Notes under the pieces: model-generated | Databases searched by the model: none | What the model was told of the DNA's origin: nothing | The model's input: only the letters and a program-made list of their open reading frames with translations | Source of the DNA: Rhodococcus erythropolis NBRC 15567 | GTDB taxonomy: Bacteria > Actinomycetota > Actinomycetes > Mycobacteriales > Mycobacteriaceae | DNA length: 64,000 bases | Assembly: GCF_001552595.1 (NCBI RefSeq) | Contig: NZ_BCRM01000001.1 | Location: 930,001 to 994,000, forward strand | Direction of reading: 5' to 3' | Position numbers and translations under genes: made by a program | Part shown: positions 33,369-43,422 of the stretch, one piece after another | How the letters are laid out: each line of letters opens with the position of its first letter | How positions within the stretch are numbered: position 1 is the first letter of the stretch

Positions 33369-34121
33369 GTGGAACTGCTCCTCCTCACCTCCGACCCCAA
33401 CCCGGAAGCTGTACTACCGGCGTTGGCGTTGCTGGCGCACTCGGTTCGGCCTGCCCCCACAGAGGTTTCCTCGCTACTCGAGGCAAGTTCCGCGGACGTG
33501 GCATTGGTGGATGCGCGCACTGATCTAGCTGCCGCACGCGGGTTGTGTCGATTGCTCGGAAGCACAGGATCCGCAGTACCTGTGGTCGCCGTCCTCACCG
33601 AAGGCGGACTCGTTGCCGTCAACGCCGACTGGGGGTTGGACGACATCCTGCTTCCCGGTACCGGTCCGGCTGAGGTGGACGCCCGATTGCGGTTGTTGGT
33701 CGCCCGCAGCGGCGGTGTTGCCAGTCCGGAAGCGTCGGGAAAGATCACGCTGGGCGAACTGGTTATCGACGAGGGGACGTACACGGCACGACTGCGTGGA
33801 CGGCCCCTTGATTTGACTTACAAGGAATTCGAGCTGCTCAAGTACCTCGCGCAGCATGCCGGTCGGGTATTCACCCGGGCACAGCTGTTGCAGGAAGTGT
33901 GGGGCTACGACTTCTTCGGCGGCACCAGGACGGTCGACGTCCACGTGCGTCGTCTGCGGGCGAAACTCGGCACCGAATACGAGTCCTTGATCGGTACAGT
34001 CCGAAATGTCGGATACAAGGCAGTGCGTCCAACCAGGGCCAAGGGTGGCGCAGCTGCTCCCGTTCAGTTCGAGGACGACGAAGACGTCGACTACGACGCG
34101 GCCGACGGATCGGTGGTCTGA
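33369..34121 (+). CDS. glnR: OmpR-family nitrogen regulator GlnR
   Basis: The global activator of nitrogen assimilation in actinobacteria, 250 residues. The N-terminal receiver-like domain (VALVDARTD) lacks the normal phosphorylation pocket, as expected for an orphan regulator. The C-terminal winged helix is clear: [55 protein letters not shown] 33369 follows AGGAGG. It is the counterpart of Rv0818 beside mshD. GlnR targets include glutamine synthetase, ammonium transport and urease in other species; the urease operon lies 6 kb away, but I found no convincing GlnR box in front of it. Confidence 0.92.
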   Translation: MELLLLTSDPNPEAVLPALALLAHSVRPAPTEVSSLLEASSADVALVDARTDLAAARGLCRLLGSTGSAVPVVAVLTEGGLVAVNADWGLDDILLPGTGPAEVDARLRLLVARSGGVASPEASGKITLGELVIDEGTYTARLRGRPLDLTYKEFELLKYLAQHAGRVFTRAQLLQEVWGYDFFGGTRTVDVHVRRLRAKLGTEYESLIGTVRNVGYKAVRPTRAKGGAAAPVQFEDDEDVDYDAADGSVV

Positions 34122-34122
34122 C

Positions 34123-35022
34123 GTGGGTTGGACAGATTCACTGCCGGCCGGATCCGCCGAGCAGGTTTCCGCGCTTCTCGATCGCGCAACCGAGTTCGAC
34201 GGCAAGGCGCCCGTGTCGGAACAGGGGCGCCATGCCGTTGCCGGGCGCGGCGCAGCACGACACTTTGTCGAACTCGACGGCGATACGGTCGTCGGTTATG
34301 CACAGCTGCAAGCCGGTTCGGACGAGCATCCCGACATGGCCGAGTTGGTGGTCGACCCGCAGGCGCGGCGCCGCGGTATCGGAACCAGGCTTGCCGCAGC
34401 GGTATTCGACGAAGGTCGGCCGGGCACGCGAGTCTGGGCGCACGGAAACATCGACGCCGCAGTGGAATTCGCCAAGAGTCTCGATTTGGTCAGCGTTCGT
34501 GAACTCCTCCAGCTGCGTCGACCGCTCGATGCTCCGCAGCTTCCGGAAATCGTTGTGCCCGAAGGTATAACGATGCGGACGTACCGTGGGCCCGAAGACG
34601 ATTCCGAGATCCTTCGCGTCAACAATGCGGCCTTCTCCTGGCATCCCGAGCAGGGTGGCTGGACCCAGGCGGAGATCGACGAGAGAACGGCCGAAGGCTG
34701 GTTCGACCCGGCCGGTCTGTTCATGGCGTTCGCGGACACCGATCCCGATACTCTTCTCGGCTTTCACTGGACCAAGGTGCACGCACCCGAAGGTGACGAT
34801 CCGGAGTTGGGGGAGGTGTACGTCGTGGGTATCGATCCCGCGGCGCAGGGACGTGGTCTCGGCCGAGTGCTGACGCTCGCAGGCATGCATTACCTGCGAG
34901 ATCGCGGCCTCGGAACGGTCCTTCTGTACGTCGAAGGTGACAACACTGCCGCCCTCCACACGTACGAGCGACTCGGCTTCGATCGGTTCCACGTGGACAT
35001 GGCTTACGCTCGCGCGCTCTGA
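34123..35022 (+). CDS. mshD: mycothiol synthase MshD
   Basis: The last enzyme of mycothiol synthesis, acetylating the cysteinyl amine of Cys-GlcN-Ins with acetyl-CoA. The 299-residue protein has two GNAT domains: MAELVVDPQARRRGIGTRL in the first, GEVYVVGIDPAAQGRGLGRV in the second, catalytic half. GTG 34123 starts one base after the glnR stop, so the two are co-transcribed, as in M. tuberculosis (Rv0819). Mycothiol is the major thiol of these bacteria, which fits the sulfur genes on the other strand. Confidence 0.94.
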   Translation: MGWTDSLPAGSAEQVSALLDRATEFDGKAPVSEQGRHAVAGRGAARHFVELDGDTVVGYAQLQAGSDEHPDMAELVVDPQARRRGIGTRLAAAVFDEGRPGTRVWAHGNIDAAVEFAKSLDLVSVRELLQLRRPLDAPQLPEIVVPEGITMRTYRGPEDDSEILRVNNAAFSWHPEQGGWTQAEIDERTAEGWFDPAGLFMAFADTDPDTLLGFHWTKVHAPEGDDPELGEVYVVGIDPAAQGRGLGRVLTLAGMHYLRDRGLGTVLLYVEGDNTAALHTYERLGFDRFHVDMAYARAL

Positions 35023-35055
35023 CGTCACAGTCGAACACGCAGAAATGTCCAGTCT

Positions 35056-35077
35056 GTTCATTCTCTGTTAACCATGT
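35056..35077 (+). promoter_or_regulatory. PHO-box-like direct repeat before pstS
   Basis: Two adjacent 11-base units, GTTCATTCTCT and GTTAACCATGT, match the GTTCAYC-type direct repeats bound by PhoP or RegX3 response regulators under phosphate limitation. They lie 139 bases before the pstS start. The intergenic region (35023-35215) holds no gene. Confidence 0.6.
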
Positions 35078-35215
35078 GTGGTCCAACCGGACACCGCGCC
35101 CGCCTACTTTTCTCTGTGGGCAGCGCCGTGTTGCCTGATGCAGATTTCAATCATTTTGCATCTCATGTCGCCGCCCGATCGTGGGCGTGGCGGTAGCGAT
35201 TTCCGGAGGATCTTG

Positions 35216-36334
35216 GTGAATCTCAAGCGCAGTGGTGCCCTGCTCGGTGTAGTGGCCGTGGGCGCCATGACCTTGGCCGCATGTGGCAGCGACAACAACT
35301 CGTCGTCGACGGGTGTGGACGCGTCCGCATCGAACGCAACGTGCGAAGGCAAGAGCAACCTCTCTGCCGCTGGTTCCTCGGCACAGAAGAATGCCATGGA
35401 CCAGTTCGTCGCCACCTACATCTCCGTGTGCCAGGAAAAGGGCAAGACCGTCAACGTCGCCTACAACCCCAGCGGTTCGGGCGACGGTCGCACGCAGTTC
35501 ATCGCCGGCCAGATCGACTTCGCCGGCTCCGACTCGGCCATCAAGGACGAGCAGGCCGACAAGGCCAAGGAGCGTTGCGTCGGCGGCGAAGCCTGGAACC
35601 TTCCCCTCGTCTTCGGCCCGATCGCAGTTGCATACAACCTCGACGGCGTCGACAAGCTCGTTCTCAACGCAGAAGTTCTCGCGAAGATCTTCAACGGTGG
35701 CATCACCAAGTGGAACGATCCGGCAATCGCCGCGCTCAACTCCGGTGCTTCGCTTCCCGACGAGAAGATCACCACCGTGATCCGCTCCGATTCCTCGGGC
35801 ACCACCGACAACTTCCAGAAGTACCTCGACGCGGCATCGAACGGTGCTTGGACGTCGGGCGCAGGGTCCGACTTCACCGGTGGCGTCGGTGAGGGCGCCA
35901 AGGGTTCGGCGGGCGTTGCACAGGCAGTTGCCACGGCACCGGGTTCGATCACCTACGTCGAGAAGTCGTTCGCCGATCAGAACAAGCTCTCGGTTGCAGA
36001 AATCAACACCGGCTCCGAGGCAGTCGCACTGACCAACGACTCGGCCGCAAAGTCGATCGCAGGCGCGAAGTTCAAGTCCGACGCAACCGGCGACCTGACG
36101 CTCGACCTCGCGTCGATCTTCAAGACCAACGAAGCCGGCGCATACCCGCTGGTTCTCGCCACGTACTCGATCGTCTGCTCCAAGGGCTACGACGCGGACA
36201 CCACCGCAGCAGTGAAGTCGTTCCTGACGAGCGCGGCCAACGAGGGTCAGGCCAACCTGGCCGAGCAGGGTTACGTCCCGCTGCCGGCCAACGTCCAGGA
36301 TCGCCTCAACGCGTCCATCACGGCAATCAGCTGA
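35216..36334 (+). CDS. pstS: phosphate-binding lipoprotein PstS
   Basis: The periplasmic substrate-binding component of the high-affinity phosphate ABC importer, 372 residues. Signal peptide with lipobox MTLAAC, lipidated on Cys 23. Phosphate-contact motifs seen: LSAAGSSAQKNAMD, NPSGSGDGRTQFIAGQIDFAGSDSAI, VIRSDSSGTTDNFQKYL. GTG 35216 has GGAGG; a longer in-frame extension upstream is not a signal peptide and is rejected. First gene of pstSCAB behind a PHO-box-like repeat. Confidence 0.95.
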   Translation: MNLKRSGALLGVVAVGAMTLAACGSDNNSSSTGVDASASNATCEGKSNLSAAGSSAQKNAMDQFVATYISVCQEKGKTVNVAYNPSGSGDGRTQFIAGQIDFAGSDSAIKDEQADKAKERCVGGEAWNLPLVFGPIAVAYNLDGVDKLVLNAEVLAKIFNGGITKWNDPAIAALNSGASLPDEKITTVIRSDSSGTTDNFQKYLDAASNGAWTSGAGSDFTGGVGEGAKGSAGVAQAVATAPGSITYVEKSFADQNKLSVAEINTGSEAVALTNDSAAKSIAGAKFKSDATGDLTLDLASIFKTNEAGAYPLVLATYSIVCSKGYDADTTAAVKSFLTSAANEGQANLAEQGYVPLPANVQDRLNASITAIS

Positions 36335-36396
36335 CCTAGAGACTCGTGCGGACAAGCTCATGGATCTACATTCAGACGTGAAGGAAGTGAGCGCAC

Positions 36397-37488
36397 ATGA
36401 GTGACGCGCCCATCACCTCGACATCTCGTTCTCCCGGCCCCGCAACCAGCGGGGCCGGGGTGGGCGGTCCGAACGGCACCACGGAGGACACGATTACTTC
36501 CACCAAGGCTCCAGAAACCGAGCATCCTCCGAAGGGTGACGGTCCGGGAAGCGGCAACAGCAAGACGGTGACCCGTCCGGGTGACCGCATCTTCAGCTCG
36601 CTCGCATCCGGTTCGGCAATCTTCATCACGGTTGTCATCGCAGCGATCGGCGCGTTCCTGATCTGGCGTGCTGTTCCTGCTTTGAGCCGGAACCAGGTCA
36701 ACTTCCTGACCAGCCGTGAATGGGTCACGCAGAACATCAACGCGATGGCGTTCGGTGTCCTCGATCTTTTCCAGGTCACGGTGTTGGTCTCGCTGTTCGC
36801 ACTGGTGCTCGCGATGCCGATCGCACTGGGTATCGCGATCTTCCTGACTTCGTACTCACCCAAGTGGCTCACGCGGCCACTGTCGTACACGATCGACCTT
36901 CTCGCGGCCGTGCCGTCCATCGTCTACGGCCTGTGGGGACTTCTCGTGTTCGCTCCGGCGATCACCCCGGTCGCGGTGTGGCTCAACGACACACTCGGCT
37001 GGTTCCCGCTCTTCGCCGACGGCAGCGGATCGATCACCGGTGGCGGCACCATCTTCACCGCAGGCATCGTCCTCGCCGTGATGATCCTTCCGGTCATCAC
37101 CGCAGTGACCCGCGAGGTGTTCATCCAGACCCCGCGCTCACAGATCGAAGCAGCACTCGCTCTCGGCGCCACGCGCTGGGAAGTTGTGCGCACCACGGTC
37201 ATCCCGTTCGGTAAGTCCGGCTACATCAGCGGCTCGATGCTCGGTCTCGGACGCGCACTCGGCGAGACGATGGCGCTGTACCTGATCCTGCGCACCACCT
37301 CTCAGGCCTTCGGCTGGTCGCTGTTCGACGGCGGCTCGACCATCGCCTCCAAGATCGCCCTCGGCTACGCGGAGTTCAACAACGACATCCAGGCAGGCGC
37401 GTACATCGCGGCCGGACTGGTGCTGTTCGTACTGACCTTCGTCGTCAACGCGGCTGCCCGCGCAGTGATCGCCGGAAAGAAGGACTGA
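36397..37488 (+). CDS. pstC: phosphate ABC transporter permease PstC
   Basis: A 363-residue permease with an unusually long cytoplasmic N-terminus (about 65 residues, Pro/Gly/Thr-rich) before six membrane helices. The coupling EAA-type loop IEAALALGATRWEVVRTTVIP is present. Pairs with PstA to form the channel. ATG 36397 has a GGAAG site 62 bases after pstS. The gap to pstA is three bases. Confidence 0.94.
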   Translation: MSDAPITSTSRSPGPATSGAGVGGPNGTTEDTITSTKAPETEHPPKGDGPGSGNSKTVTRPGDRIFSSLASGSAIFITVVIAAIGAFLIWRAVPALSRNQVNFLTSREWVTQNINAMAFGVLDLFQVTVLVSLFALVLAMPIALGIAIFLTSYSPKWLTRPLSYTIDLLAAVPSIVYGLWGLLVFAPAITPVAVWLNDTLGWFPLFADGSGSITGGGTIFTAGIVLAVMILPVITAVTREVFIQTPRSQIEAALALGATRWEVVRTTVIPFGKSGYISGSMLGLGRALGETMALYLILRTTSQAFGWSLFDGGSTIASKIALGYAEFNNDIQAGAYIAAGLVLFVLTFVVNAAARAVIAGKKD

Positions 37489-37491
37489 CCC

Positions 37492-38400
37492 ATGACCTCC
37501 ACTCTGGACCGGCCGGTCAAGGCCCCCACTTTCCAAGGCGTCGGCGCCCGTCGTCGTGCCAAGGACGTCATCGCGACCATCCTGGTGAGCCTGGCAGTCG
37601 TCATCGCGCTCATCCCGTTGGTCTGGGTGCTCTTCACGGTCATCGCAAAGGGCCTGCCCGCTCTGACGTCGCCCACGTGGTTCACCAACTCACTGAGCGG
37701 ATTGACGGCGTCGGCCGACGGCGGCGGTATCTATCACGCATTGATCGGCACCCTGCTGCAAGGCATCGTGTGCGCGGTCTTCTCCATCCCGCTCGGTATC
37801 TTCGTCGCGATCTACCTGGTGGAGTACGCCGACCGGAAGTCGAAGCTGGGCAAGCTCACCACGTTCATGGTCGACATCCTCAGCGGTGTTCCGTCGATCG
37901 TGGCCGCGCTGTTCATCTACGCACTGTGGATCGCGACCTTCGGCTTCCCCAAGTCCGCGTTCGCCGTGTCGCTGGCTCTGGTCCTTCTCATGGTCCCGGT
38001 CGTCATCCGCTCCACCGAGGAAATGCTGCGCATCGTCCCGATGGATCTGCGCGAGGCGTCGTACGCGCTCGGTGTGCCGAAGTGGAAGACCATCTCGAAA
38101 ATCGTTCTGCCGACGGCGCTTCCCGGCATCATCACCGGCGTCATGCTGGCTCTGGCCCGCGTGCTCGGTGAGACCGCGCCGCTGCTGATCCTCGTCGGCT
38201 ACGCGCCGTTCATCAACTTCGACCTGTTCAACGGCGAAATGGGCACTCTGCCTTCCGTCATGGTCGCCGAGATGAACAACCCCACCGACGCCGGCACCAA
38301 CCGCATCTGGGGCGCAGCACTGACCCTGATCCTGCTGATCGCGATCCTCAACATCGTCGCGAAGCTGATCGGTCACTTCTCACAGGTCAGAAGCAAGTGA
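37492..38400 (+). CDS. pstA: phosphate ABC transporter permease PstA
   Basis: The second permease subunit, 302 residues with six membrane helices. The coupling loop [24 protein letters not shown] contacts PstB. ATG 37492 follows the pstC stop by three bases. The 58-base gap to pstB contains the perfect palindrome GAACATGTTC (38411-38420), which is too tightly spaced for the usual LexA site and is unexplained. Confidence 0.94.
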   Translation: MTSTLDRPVKAPTFQGVGARRRAKDVIATILVSLAVVIALIPLVWVLFTVIAKGLPALTSPTWFTNSLSGLTASADGGGIYHALIGTLLQGIVCAVFSIPLGIFVAIYLVEYADRKSKLGKLTTFMVDILSGVPSIVAALFIYALWIATFGFPKSAFAVSLALVLLMVPVVIRSTEEMLRIVPMDLREASYALGVPKWKTISKIVLPTALPGIITGVMLALARVLGETAPLLILVGYAPFINFDLFNGEMGTLPSVMVAEMNNPTDAGTNRIWGAALTLILLIAILNIVAKLIGHFSQVRSK

Positions 38401-38458
38401 TGCGGCCTCGGAACATGTTCGTACTCAACAGCGTCAACAACTCAGTAGGGAGCCGGTA

Positions 38459-39235
38459 ATGGCCAAGCGTCTGGATCTCAAGGACGTCAACATCTACTAC
38501 GGCAAGTTCCACGCCGTCGCCGATGTGGGCCTGTCCGTCCCGCCCCGGAGCGTCACCGCCTTCATCGGCCCGTCCGGTTGCGGCAAGTCCACCGTTCTCC
38601 GTTCACTCAACCGCATGCACGAAGTGATTCCCGGTGCGCGCGTCGAGGGTTCGGTCCTGCTCGACGGCGAGGACATCTACGGCTCGAACGTCGATCCTGT
38701 CGGCGTCCGCAAGACCATCGGCATGGTGTTCCAGCGACCCAACCCCTTCCCGACCATGTCCATCAAGGACAACGTCGTCGCGGGCTTGAAGTTGCAGGGC
38801 GAGCGCAGCAAGAAGAAGCTCGACGAGGTGGCCGAGCGTTCGCTGCGCGGTGCCAACCTGTGGACCGAGGTCAAGGATCGCCTCGACAAGCCCGGTGGCG
38901 GCCTCTCAGGCGGTCAGCAGCAGCGTCTGTGCATCGCGCGTGCCATCGCGGTCTCGCCCGACGTTCTGCTCATGGACGAGCCGTGCTCCGCGCTCGACCC
39001 GATCTCGACTCTCGCGATCGAGGACCTGATCACCGAGCTGAAGAAGGACTTCACGATCGTCATCGTCACGCACAACATGCAGCAGGCTGCGCGTGTGAGT
39101 GACCAGACGGCATTCTTCAACCTCGAGGCAACCGGTAAGCCCGGGCAGCTCGTCGAGATCGACGACACCGAGAAGATCTTCTCGAACCCGACGCAGAAGG
39201 CCACCGAGGACTATATCTCCGGCCGCTTCGGATAG
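38459..39235 (+). CDS. pstB: phosphate ABC transporter ATPase PstB
   Basis: The ATPase that powers phosphate uptake, 258 residues. Walker [18 protein letters not shown], signature [16 protein letters not shown] and Walker [14 protein letters not shown] are all standard, as is the PstB-specific Cys after the Walker B Pro. A GGGAG site precedes ATG 38459. Counterpart of Rv0820 (phoT). A strong terminator follows at 39265; phoU is not here but at 45.1 kb. Confidence 0.96.
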   Translation: MAKRLDLKDVNIYYGKFHAVADVGLSVPPRSVTAFIGPSGCGKSTVLRSLNRMHEVIPGARVEGSVLLDGEDIYGSNVDPVGVRKTIGMVFQRPNPFPTMSIKDNVVAGLKLQGERSKKKLDEVAERSLRGANLWTEVKDRLDKPGGGLSGGQQQRLCIARAIAVSPDVLLMDEPCSALDPISTLAIEDLITELKKDFTIVIVTHNMQQAARVSDQTAFFNLEATGKPGQLVEIDDTEKIFSNPTQKATEDYISGRFG

Positions 39236-39264
39236 CCCCTGGGATTGCACACTGCACGATGATG

Positions 39265-39307
39265 TTTCACCCCCGTTTCCAACAGGAGACGGGGGTGAAA
39301 CTTTTTG
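39265..39307 (+). terminator. terminator after pstB
   Basis: A long, nearly perfect stem (TTTCACCCCCGT and complement GGGGGTGAAA) around a short loop, followed by CTTTTTGG. It closes the pst operon. The next 209 bases up to ureA hold no gene that I can see. Confidence 0.9.
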
Positions 39308-39516
39308 GTTGTGGTGATAGTTCCCACTCCGGGGCGCAGAGCTGAGCGTCGTTGGGCGCCCGAATAATTCGATGAGCAGCGCAAGTGCGCCGAGTGGGCG
39401 CTGAAGTAGCCGCCGATGTGAATCTCGTGGATACTGACGACGCTTCGGGCAATGCTAATCTCGGCCCGACAGCACGCTGTCGATCGATGTCGTTTCACAA
39501 CCGGAAGGGCTTGTCA

Positions 39517-39819
39517 GTGCACCTCACCCCTTCAGATACCGAAAAGCTCCTCCTGAGCGTTGCGGGCATGGTCGCCCGCGACCGCCGCGAGCGCGGGGTA
39601 CTGCTGAACTACCCCGAAGCGATGGCCCTGATCTCGTGTTGGATTCTCGAGCGTGCGCGTGACGGAATGACGGTTGCGGAACTGATGAACGCCGGTCGGC
39701 AAGTGCTCACCCGCGACGACGTGATGGAAGGGGTACCCGAGATGATTGCAAATGTCCAGGTGGAGGCCACTTTCCCGGACGGTCGCAAGCTGGTCACCGT
39801 GACGGAGCCCATTCGATGA
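39517..39819 (+). CDS. ureA: urease gamma subunit UreA
   Basis: The smallest structural subunit of nickel urease, which splits urea to ammonia and carbamate. Exactly 100 residues from GTG 39517, the family standard: [23 protein letters not shown] at the start, [10 protein letters not shown] and [16 protein letters not shown] at the end. The longer open frame upstream is not homologous. A GGAAGGG site lies upstream. The stop overlaps the ureB ATG by four bases. Confidence 0.96.
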   Translation: MHLTPSDTEKLLLSVAGMVARDRRERGVLLNYPEAMALISCWILERARDGMTVAELMNAGRQVLTRDDVMEGVPEMIANVQVEATFPDGRKLVTVTEPIR

Positions 39820-40286
39820 TCCCCGGTGAGGTACGTGTGTCCACCGAACCGCTCGAGTTCGGTACTGACGCGGAAAAGATCACGATGGTCGTCGTCAACG
39901 ACGGCGACCGCCCCATTCAGATCGGTTCACATCTCCACCTTCCAGCGGCCAACCCGGCGCTGACCTTCGATCGCGAAGCGGCAGACGGCTTCCGGCTCGA
40001 CATCCCCTCGGGAACGTCGGTTCGGTTCGAACCCGGGGTAAGCAGGACGGTGACACTGATCGCGCTCGGCGGACTCAAAAGGGTTCCGGGCCTGCAGATC
40101 GCGCCGGACGAAGACCTACCGACGCATGCGCGTGAGCCCAAGACCGTGATGCCGTTCGGCACGCCCGGTGTCGAGGTCGAAGAACCTTTGCGAGCGTCCT
40201 CGGTGAACGTTCGTGTGAGTGATGTTCCAGTCGAAGCGGATTCACCGGATGACGCCGCGACGCCAGTTGAGAGGACAGCCGAATGA
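39816..40286 (+). CDS. ureB: urease beta subunit UreB
   Basis: A 156-residue beta subunit: [52 protein letters not shown]. The family core ends near residue 100; the remaining roughly 55 residues ([20 protein letters not shown] onward) form an acidic, low-complexity tail that most UreB proteins lack or have shorter. Overlaps both ureA and ureC by four bases, so the three structural subunits are translationally coupled. Confidence 0.95.
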   Translation: MIPGEVRVSTEPLEFGTDAEKITMVVVNDGDRPIQIGSHLHLPAANPALTFDREAADGFRLDIPSGTSVRFEPGVSRTVTLIALGGLKRVPGLQIAPDEDLPTHAREPKTVMPFGTPGVEVEEPLRASSVNVRVSDVPVEADSPDDAATPVERTAE

Positions 40287-41992
40287 GCAGGATCGATCGA
40301 CGCGGTTACGCCTCCTTGTACGGCCCGACCGCTGGCGACCAGATCCGTTTGGCCGACACAGATCTGTGGATCGAGATCGAGCACGACTACACCGCGACCG
40401 GCGACGAGATGGTCTTCGGCGGCGGCAAGAGCATCCGCGAGTCGATGGGCCAGGGCCTGACCACTCGCGATCAGGGCGCTCTCGACGTCGTCATCACCAA
40501 CACGGTGATCCTCGATCACTGGGGAATCGTCCGGGCAGACGTCGGAATTCGCGACGGACGCATCGTTGCGATCGGCAAGTCCGGTAACCCCGACATCATG
40601 GATGGCGTACACCCCAAGTTGCTCATCGGGCCGAGCACCGACGTGATCGCCGGCGAGGGGAAGATCCTCACCGCGGGTGCGATCGACACTCACGTGCACT
40701 TCCTCAGTGAAATCGAGATGATGGAAGCGCTCGCGACCGGTACGACGACGGTGGCGGGCGGCGGAACGGGCCCAACCGAGGGAAGCAAGGCAACCACCGT
40801 CACGCCCGGCGCCTGGTCGCTGACGATGATGCACCGGGCCCTCGACCACATCCCGCTCAACGTTCTTCTCCTCGGCAAGGGCAGCACCGTCAGCCATGAG
40901 GCCATGCGTCAGGAAGCTCTCGCCGGCGCAGGTGGATTCAAGGTCCACGAGGACTGGGGTTCCACTCCGGCGGCAATCGACGCAGCTCTGCGAGCAGCCG
41001 ACGAGTTCGGGCTCCAGGTGGCGCTGCACGCCGACAGCCTCAACGAAACCGGCTACGTACAGCACACTTTGGACGCGATCGCCGGACGCGGGATCCACGT
41101 GTTCCATGCGGAAGGCGCCGGCGGCGGGCACGCTCCGGACATCATCGTGACGGCAGGTGAGCCGAACGTTCTTCCGGCATCGACCAATCCGACGTTGCCG
41201 CACACCGTAAACACGGTTGCCGAGCACCTCGACATGCTCATCGTGTGTCATGCGCTCAATCCCCGGGTTCCGGAGGATCTTGCCTTTGCCGAGTCCCGGA
41301 TCCGGCCGACAACTATTGCAGCGGAAGACTTTCTGCACGACATAGGTGCCATCTCCATCACCTCGTCCGACGCCCAGGCGATGGGCCGTATCGGAGAGGT
41401 GACCCTGCGGACGTGGCAGGTCGCCCACGTCATGAAGGCCCAGTACGGCAAGCTGGGCACCAGCATGCCGGCCGACAACGAGCGTGCGCGCCGTTACGTC
41501 GCCAAGTACACGATCTGCCCCGCGGTGGCTCACGGTATCGATCACGAGATCGGATCGGTCGAGGCCGGGAAGATGGCGGACCTGGTGCTGTGGGATCCCG
41601 CGTTCTTCGGTGTCCGTCCTTCTGCCGTGATCAAGGGTGGGGCGATAGTTGCTGCGCCGCTGGGTGATCCGAACGCTGCTATCCCGACCCCGCAGCCGGT
41701 GTTCGTTCGGCCGGCCATCGCGGCAACTCCGGGATCAGCCCCGCACCTGTCCACGACGTTCGTCTCGCCGATGGCGATCGAGGACGGTCTGGCCGGTCGT
41801 CTCGGTCTCACGCGCACCCTTACCGGTGTTCGTCCGACGCGGCACCTCACCAAGGCGGATATGCCGAACAACACGGCACTGCCGTCCATCGACGTCGATC
41901 CGGAGACGTTTGCCATCAAGGTCAACGGCGACCTGATCGCGCCCAACCCCGTTGACGTAGTGCCGATGGCTCAGCGCTACATGCTGTTCTGA
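40283..41992 (+). CDS. ureC: urease alpha subunit UreC
   Basis: The catalytic subunit, 569 residues. Active-site residues are intact: the AIDTHVHF metal motif, carbamylated Lys 220 ([10 protein letters not shown]), [22 protein letters not shown], flap Cys 322 and His 323 (IVCHALNP), and the metal Asp in SSDAQAMGR. The enzyme should be active once nickel is inserted by UreDFG. ATG 40283 overlaps ureB. It is followed by ureF after four bases. Confidence 0.97.
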   Translation: MSRIDRRGYASLYGPTAGDQIRLADTDLWIEIEHDYTATGDEMVFGGGKSIRESMGQGLTTRDQGALDVVITNTVILDHWGIVRADVGIRDGRIVAIGKSGNPDIMDGVHPKLLIGPSTDVIAGEGKILTAGAIDTHVHFLSEIEMMEALATGTTTVAGGGTGPTEGSKATTVTPGAWSLTMMHRALDHIPLNVLLLGKGSTVSHEAMRQEALAGAGGFKVHEDWGSTPAAIDAALRAADEFGLQVALHADSLNETGYVQHTLDAIAGRGIHVFHAEGAGGGHAPDIIVTAGEPNVLPASTNPTLPHTVNTVAEHLDMLIVCHALNPRVPEDLAFAESRIRPTTIAAEDFLHDIGAISITSSDAQAMGRIGEVTLRTWQVAHVMKAQYGKLGTSMPADNERARRYVAKYTICPAVAHGIDHEIGSVEAGKMADLVLWDPAFFGVRPSAVIKGGAIVAAPLGDPNAAIPTPQPVFVRPAIAATPGSAPHLSTTFVSPMAIEDGLAGRLGLTRTLTGVRPTRHLTKADMPNNTALPSIDVDPETFAIKVNGDLIAPNPVDVVPMAQRYMLF

Positions 41993-41996
41993 AACC

Positions 41997-42686
41997 ATGT
42001 CAATCGAGATGGCGTCTGCCGAGATAGCATCGATGCTCTTGGCAGACGGGCGTCTGCCTACCGGCGGTCACGCTCACTCGTCGGGGTTGGAACCGGCTCT
42101 GGCGGGCGGACTCCTACAGAGTCAGGTCCCCGACTTCATTCGCGGTCGACTCGAAACAGTGGGACTTGTCGAGGCCGCTGCAACGGTGGTCACGCGCCGC
42201 TGGGCCGTAAGTGCCGGTGGTGCAGGCGAACTCGAGGACATCTCGAGGGAACTGCTCGCTCGGACGCCCAGCGCACCGCTGCGTGAGGCGTCTATTCAGC
42301 TCGGACGTGGACTGGCCAGGCTGGCGTCGCGATTGTGGCCGCAGCACCCCGCGGTCCAGATGCTCATGGCGCTGCCTGGGCATCCGATGCGTCCGCTCGC
42401 GTTGGGAGTCTTCACGGCGATCTCCGGGATGGACGACCTACAGGCAGCCAGATCTTGTTTGTACGACGACGCTCAAACGGTGGCGTCGGCGGCACTGAAG
42501 CTACTGCCGGTGGATCCGGCAGAACCGGTCGAATGGTTGCTCCGAGCAGCCCCGACCATCGAAACCGTCGCCGCGGCTGCCGTAGCAGTCGAGGGCGTCA
42601 CAGATATACCCGCAACAACAGGACCGTTGGTCGAACAATGGTCACTCGAACACCACGCTCGATCCAGGAGGATTTTCCGTGCTTGA
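41997..42686 (+). CDS. ureF: urease accessory protein UreF
   Basis: A 229-residue all-helical chaperone that links UreD-bound apo-urease to the GTPase UreG. Seen: [21 protein letters not shown], the family N-terminal motif, and the conserved C-terminal [14 protein letters not shown] region. Its end overlaps the ureG start by eight bases. The order ureABCFGD without ureE is the mycobacterial arrangement. Confidence 0.92.
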   Translation: MSIEMASAEIASMLLADGRLPTGGHAHSSGLEPALAGGLLQSQVPDFIRGRLETVGLVEAAATVVTRRWAVSAGGAGELEDISRELLARTPSAPLREASIQLGRGLARLASRLWPQHPAVQMLMALPGHPMRPLALGVFTAISGMDDLQAARSCLYDDAQTVASAALKLLPVDPAEPVEWLLRAAPTIETVAAAAVAVEGVTDIPATTGPLVEQWSLEHHARSRRIFRA

Positions 42687-43422
42687 CAACCTGAACAACA
42701 CCACCACTGCTGCAAGAGGTTTGAGGCTCGGCGTTGCCGGCCCCGTCGGCACAGGCAAAAGTACCCTCATCGCCACCATCTGCCGCGAGCTCGCGTCGGA
42801 GTACGAGATCGCGGTGGTCACCAACGACATCTACACCGACGAGGACGCGCGACTGTTGCGCGCGGCCAACGTACTTCCGATCGAGCGCATCGTCGCAGTC
42901 GAGACCGGCGCGTGCCCGCACACGGCCATCCGTGACGACGTGACGCCGAACCTCATTGCGGTCGAAGACCTCGAGCGTCAGTTCCATCCCCTCGACATGG
43001 TGATCGTGGAAAGCGGCGGTGACAACCTGACCGCCACGTTCAGCCCGGCACTGGTCGACGCCCAGATCTTCTGCATCGACGTCGCGGGCGGCGGAGACGT
43101 CGCACGCAAGGGTGGTCCCGGAATCGAGCGGGCAGATCTGTTGGTGGTCAACAAGATCGACCTGGCCCCGTACGTCGACGTCGACGCGGTCCAGATGGTT
43201 GCCGATGCCACGGCCGCGCGAGACGGACTTCCCGTGCTCGCGCTCAGCCAGAAGGATCACGCGACGATCGACCAGCTCAGTGCGTGGCTTCGCCAGGTCA
43301 TCGCAGCTCACCGCGCGGGTAGTCACACCCCGCAGGATCCGGGCCCGATGGCGCCGCACTTCCATGCCGATGAAGAAGACCACGGACACGGTCACGGGCA
43401 CAGCCACTCTCACGCTCACTGA
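42679..43422 (+). CDS. ureG: urease accessory GTPase UreG
   Basis: A SIMIBI-class GTPase of 247 residues. P-loop [11 protein letters not shown], the nickel-binding CPH motif ([13 protein letters not shown]), [13 protein letters not shown] and the guanine-specificity [10 protein letters not shown] are intact. The last 20 residues are a His/Asp/Glu-rich tail ([17 protein letters not shown]). The operon has no ureE, the usual His-rich nickel donor, so this tail may take over nickel storage. GTG 42679 lies inside ureF and its stop shares a base with the ureD ATG (TGATG). Confidence 0.95.
   Translation: MLDNLNNTTTAARGLRLGVAGPVGTGKSTLIATICRELASEYEIAVVTNDIYTDEDARLLRAANVLPIERIVAVETGACPHTAIRDDVTPNLIAVEDLERQFHPLDMVIVESGGDNLTATFSPALVDAQIFCIDVAGGGDVARKGGPGIERADLLVVNKIDLAPYVDVDAVQMVADATAARDGLPVLALSQKDHATIDQLSAWLRQVIAAHRAGSHTPQDPGPMAPHFHADEEDHGHGHGHSHSHAH

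Noticed and set aside
38411-38420. LexA (SOS) box in the pstA-pstB gap
   Set aside because: The SOS box needs GAAC-N4-GTTC; here the spacing is two bases. Kept only as an unexplained palindrome.
39308-39516. GlnR binding site upstream of ureA
   Set aside because: A GAAAC half-site occurs near 39492 on the minus strand, but no GTnAC partner is at the required spacing.
39917-41545. A 542-codon minus-strand frame opposite ureB and ureC
   Set aside because: Antisense shadow of well-conserved urease subunits, with no recognisable domain.
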